DNA of 5,332 bases from Dehalococcoidia bacterium (GTDB lineage Bacteria; Chloroflexota; Dehalococcoidia; GIF9; AB-539-J10): assembly GCA_023229725.1 (NCBI GenBank), contig JALNYR010000123.1:2104-7435 (forward strand), written 5' to 3'. This document shows positions 4,240 through 5,332 of this stretch, in pieces (within the stretch, counting starts at the first letter, position 1; each line of letters opens with the position of its first letter). The notes under the pieces were generated by a model, which worked only from the letters and a program-made list of their open reading frames with translations, had not been told where the DNA came from and did no database searches. The position numbers were made by a program, and so were the translations under genes.

Positions 4240-5175
4240 TCAGAAGACCACCGGTCCGGAGTATATGCCGGGCGACGGAAGTTCCGCGGCCTTGCGCCAT
4301 TCCAACGTGTGGACATTGAACACTTCGCACGTCCCTAGTTCGCCAAAGTCCACCTGGCCACCGAACAGGAACACGTCGCTGCCGATCACCGTGGCCGCGA
4401 CCGAATTCCTGGTGCTCGGCATGACGGAGTGCACGACCGGCAACCAGGTCCCGGACACGGCGTCAAATACGTGGACGGCATCGTTCGAGACACCATCTTC
4501 GTCGAACCCACCGAACAGCCAGATCCGGCTGTCGTCCACGGCGACGGCCGCGGCTCCGGCGCACGCGCCCGGCATCGGCGCGGTCTCGCGCCACTTACCA
4601 GCGGCCGGATCGAACACCTCGGAACCAGCCAGTACTGAACCGGACCGCGATCCGCCGTCCGAGCCCCCGAACACGTACACGCAGCCCTGGGCAACAGCGA
4701 CACCGAACTGGTCGCGACCGACGCGCATCGGCGCGATATCTGTCCACGCACCCTCGCGTGGATCATACGCCTCGCACGTTTCGGTCTGCCGGCTGCCGTC
4801 AAAACCCCCGAGTGCATAGACCCTGCCGTCGACCTGGGCAGCGCCAAGGTCGCGCCGCTGCTTCCCGAGGAGTGGAAGGACGCTCCAGACATCGGCGGCG
4901 GGGTCGAACTGTTCGACCGTGCCGAGCTCGTCGCCACCGCCGCCATCAATACCGCCCATCACAATGGCGGTTCCACGATGTTCGACGGCGGCACCCAGAC
5001 TGCGCCAGGTGAGCGGCGGTACGGCGCGACTCCAGCCATCGCTGATCACGTCGTAGACGCACGCGATCCCCTCGGCAGTCACGAAAATCCGCCCACCCGC
5101 GGCGGGAGTACGCTGCGGACGTTTTTCGGCCGGACCGGGCTTCTTCGATTCGTCCGAAGTGTCGCGCTTCATCAT
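4240..5175 (-). CDS. Kelch-repeat beta-propeller protein, six blades
   Basis: The protein has 311 residues from the ATG at 5175-5173, or 310 from the next ATG at 5172. After a charged, proline-containing N-terminus (KRDTSDESKKPGPAEKRPQR) come six Kelch units: about residues 29-65, 70-115, 118-163, 165-214, 217-264 and 267-311. Each has the conserved tryptophan (W48, W97, W144, W195, W244, W293), and five open with the double glycine (G74-G75, G123-G124, G170-G171, G222-G223, G272-G273). Blade 1 lacks the double glycine and is degenerate. Six blades suffice for a closed propeller. There is no BTB, BACK or F-box domain, so the protein could bind targets but would need a partner to reach a ligase. 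The frame is open to an ATG at 5220, which would add MCTMIKKSELRRSYD. That segment lies wholly in the duplicated leader, which is non-coding at the RING gene, so the shorter start is preferred. Confidence 0.95.
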   Translation of the reverse strand: MMKRDTSDESKKPGPAEKRPQRTPAAGGRIFVTAEGIACVYDVISDGWSRAVPPLTWRSLGAAVEHRGTAIVMGGIDGGGGDELGTVEQFDPAADVWSVLPLLGKQRRDLGAAQVDGRVYALGGFDGSRQTETCEAYDPREGAWTDIAPMRVGRDQFGVAVAQGCVYVFGGSDGGSRSGSVLAGSEVFDPAAGKWRETAPMPGACAGAAAVAVDDSRIWLFGGFDEDGVSNDAVHVFDAVSGTWLPVVHSVMPSTRNSVAATVIGSDVFLFGGQVDFGELGTCEVFNVHTLEWRKAAELPSPGIYSGPVVF

Positions 5176-5221
5176 ATCGTAACTTCGCCTCAATTCGGAC
5201 TTTTTAATCATAGTGCACATT
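5170..5221 (-). promoter_or_regulatory. Duplicated promoter/leader, copy B (Kelch gene)
   Basis: This is the second copy of the block at 4131-4185. Over the 36 bases nearest the start codon the copies differ at two positions (G/A and T/C). They then differ by a small indel in the AT-rich element and match again over ATAGTGCACATT. On the minus strand the order is AATGTGCACTAT, then GATTAAAAAGTCC, then GAGGCGAAGTTACGAT, then the ATG. Similarity ends at the start codon and shortly beyond GTGCACAT. Confidence 0.7.
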
Positions 5222-5222
5222 C

Positions 5223-5332
5223 ACGTTTCCATCCGCACCACTCGTCACCCCATTTGCGCATGCAATGGCCCGCGGGTCGTGGTTGTTGTTTTTTTCCCCT
5301 CCTGATCAACCAGCGTGCATACGTACATAGCA
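5223..5332. other. Terminal non-coding stretch, no gene recognised
   Basis: No credible ORF is seen in these 110 bases. An inverted repeat TGGTTG (5280-5285) / CAACCA (5307-5312) encloses a T-rich stretch GTTGTTTTTTTCCCC. It may be part of the 3' region of a gene beyond the window or an upstream element of the Kelch gene. Confidence 0.35.

Noticed and set aside
4184..4819. Plus-strand open frame of 211 codons opposite the Kelch gene
   Set aside because: It is rich in P, S and T with no domain, and the minus strand encodes clear Kelch repeats. It is a shadow frame.
4131..5221. Transposon or MITE bounded by the repeated block
   Set aside because: The two copies are direct repeats, with no terminal inverted repeats or transposase, and each ends exactly at a gene start, which fits a promoter duplication better.

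Overview
The window looks like part of the genome of a large DNA virus of amoebae or other protists, most like a pandoravirus or a relative with high GC. The basis is tightly packed, GC-rich, apparently intronless genes on both strands. They are separated by short AT-rich gaps holding TATA-like tracts and hairpins, and the gene content combines ankyrin, Kelch and RING/TRAF-finger proteins with small orphan proteins. No hallmark viral gene (capsid, polymerase, packaging ATPase) lies in the window, so this assignment is an inference and a related giant virus remains possible.

Layout. Bases 1-774 (+) hold the 3' part of a cysteine-rich, probably secreted or virion-surface protein; its start lies outside the window. 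An A-rich promoter-like tract leads into a small orphan ORF (879-1076, +). Facing it is a multi-pass membrane protein (1168-1803, -) whose layout resembles the DRAM/Frag1/Sfk1 family. A divergent AT-rich region (1804-1951) separates it from a 51-residue basic protein (1952-2107, +) of a type common in phages and giant viruses. After a clear hairpin plus T-run terminator come three genes, all on the minus strand: a six-unit ankyrin protein (2238-2849), a RING plus TRAF-type zinc-finger protein (3063-4133) and a six-bladed Kelch protein (4240-5175). The last 110 bases hold no gene that I can recognise.

How the genes may work together. The most notable feature is a roughly 52-55 bp block, nearly identical in two places, directly upstream of both the RING/TRAF gene and the Kelch gene. 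The similarity stops at the start codons and the two proteins are unrelated. This looks like one promoter/leader module used by two neighbouring genes, so they are probably expressed together. A RING protein (potential E3 ubiquitin ligase) beside Kelch and ankyrin proteins (typical substrate-binding folds) suggests a co-regulated set aimed at host ubiquitin signalling. The DRAM-like protein could point to host membrane or autophagy control. These functional links are inference; the domains and the duplicated leader are visible in the sequence.
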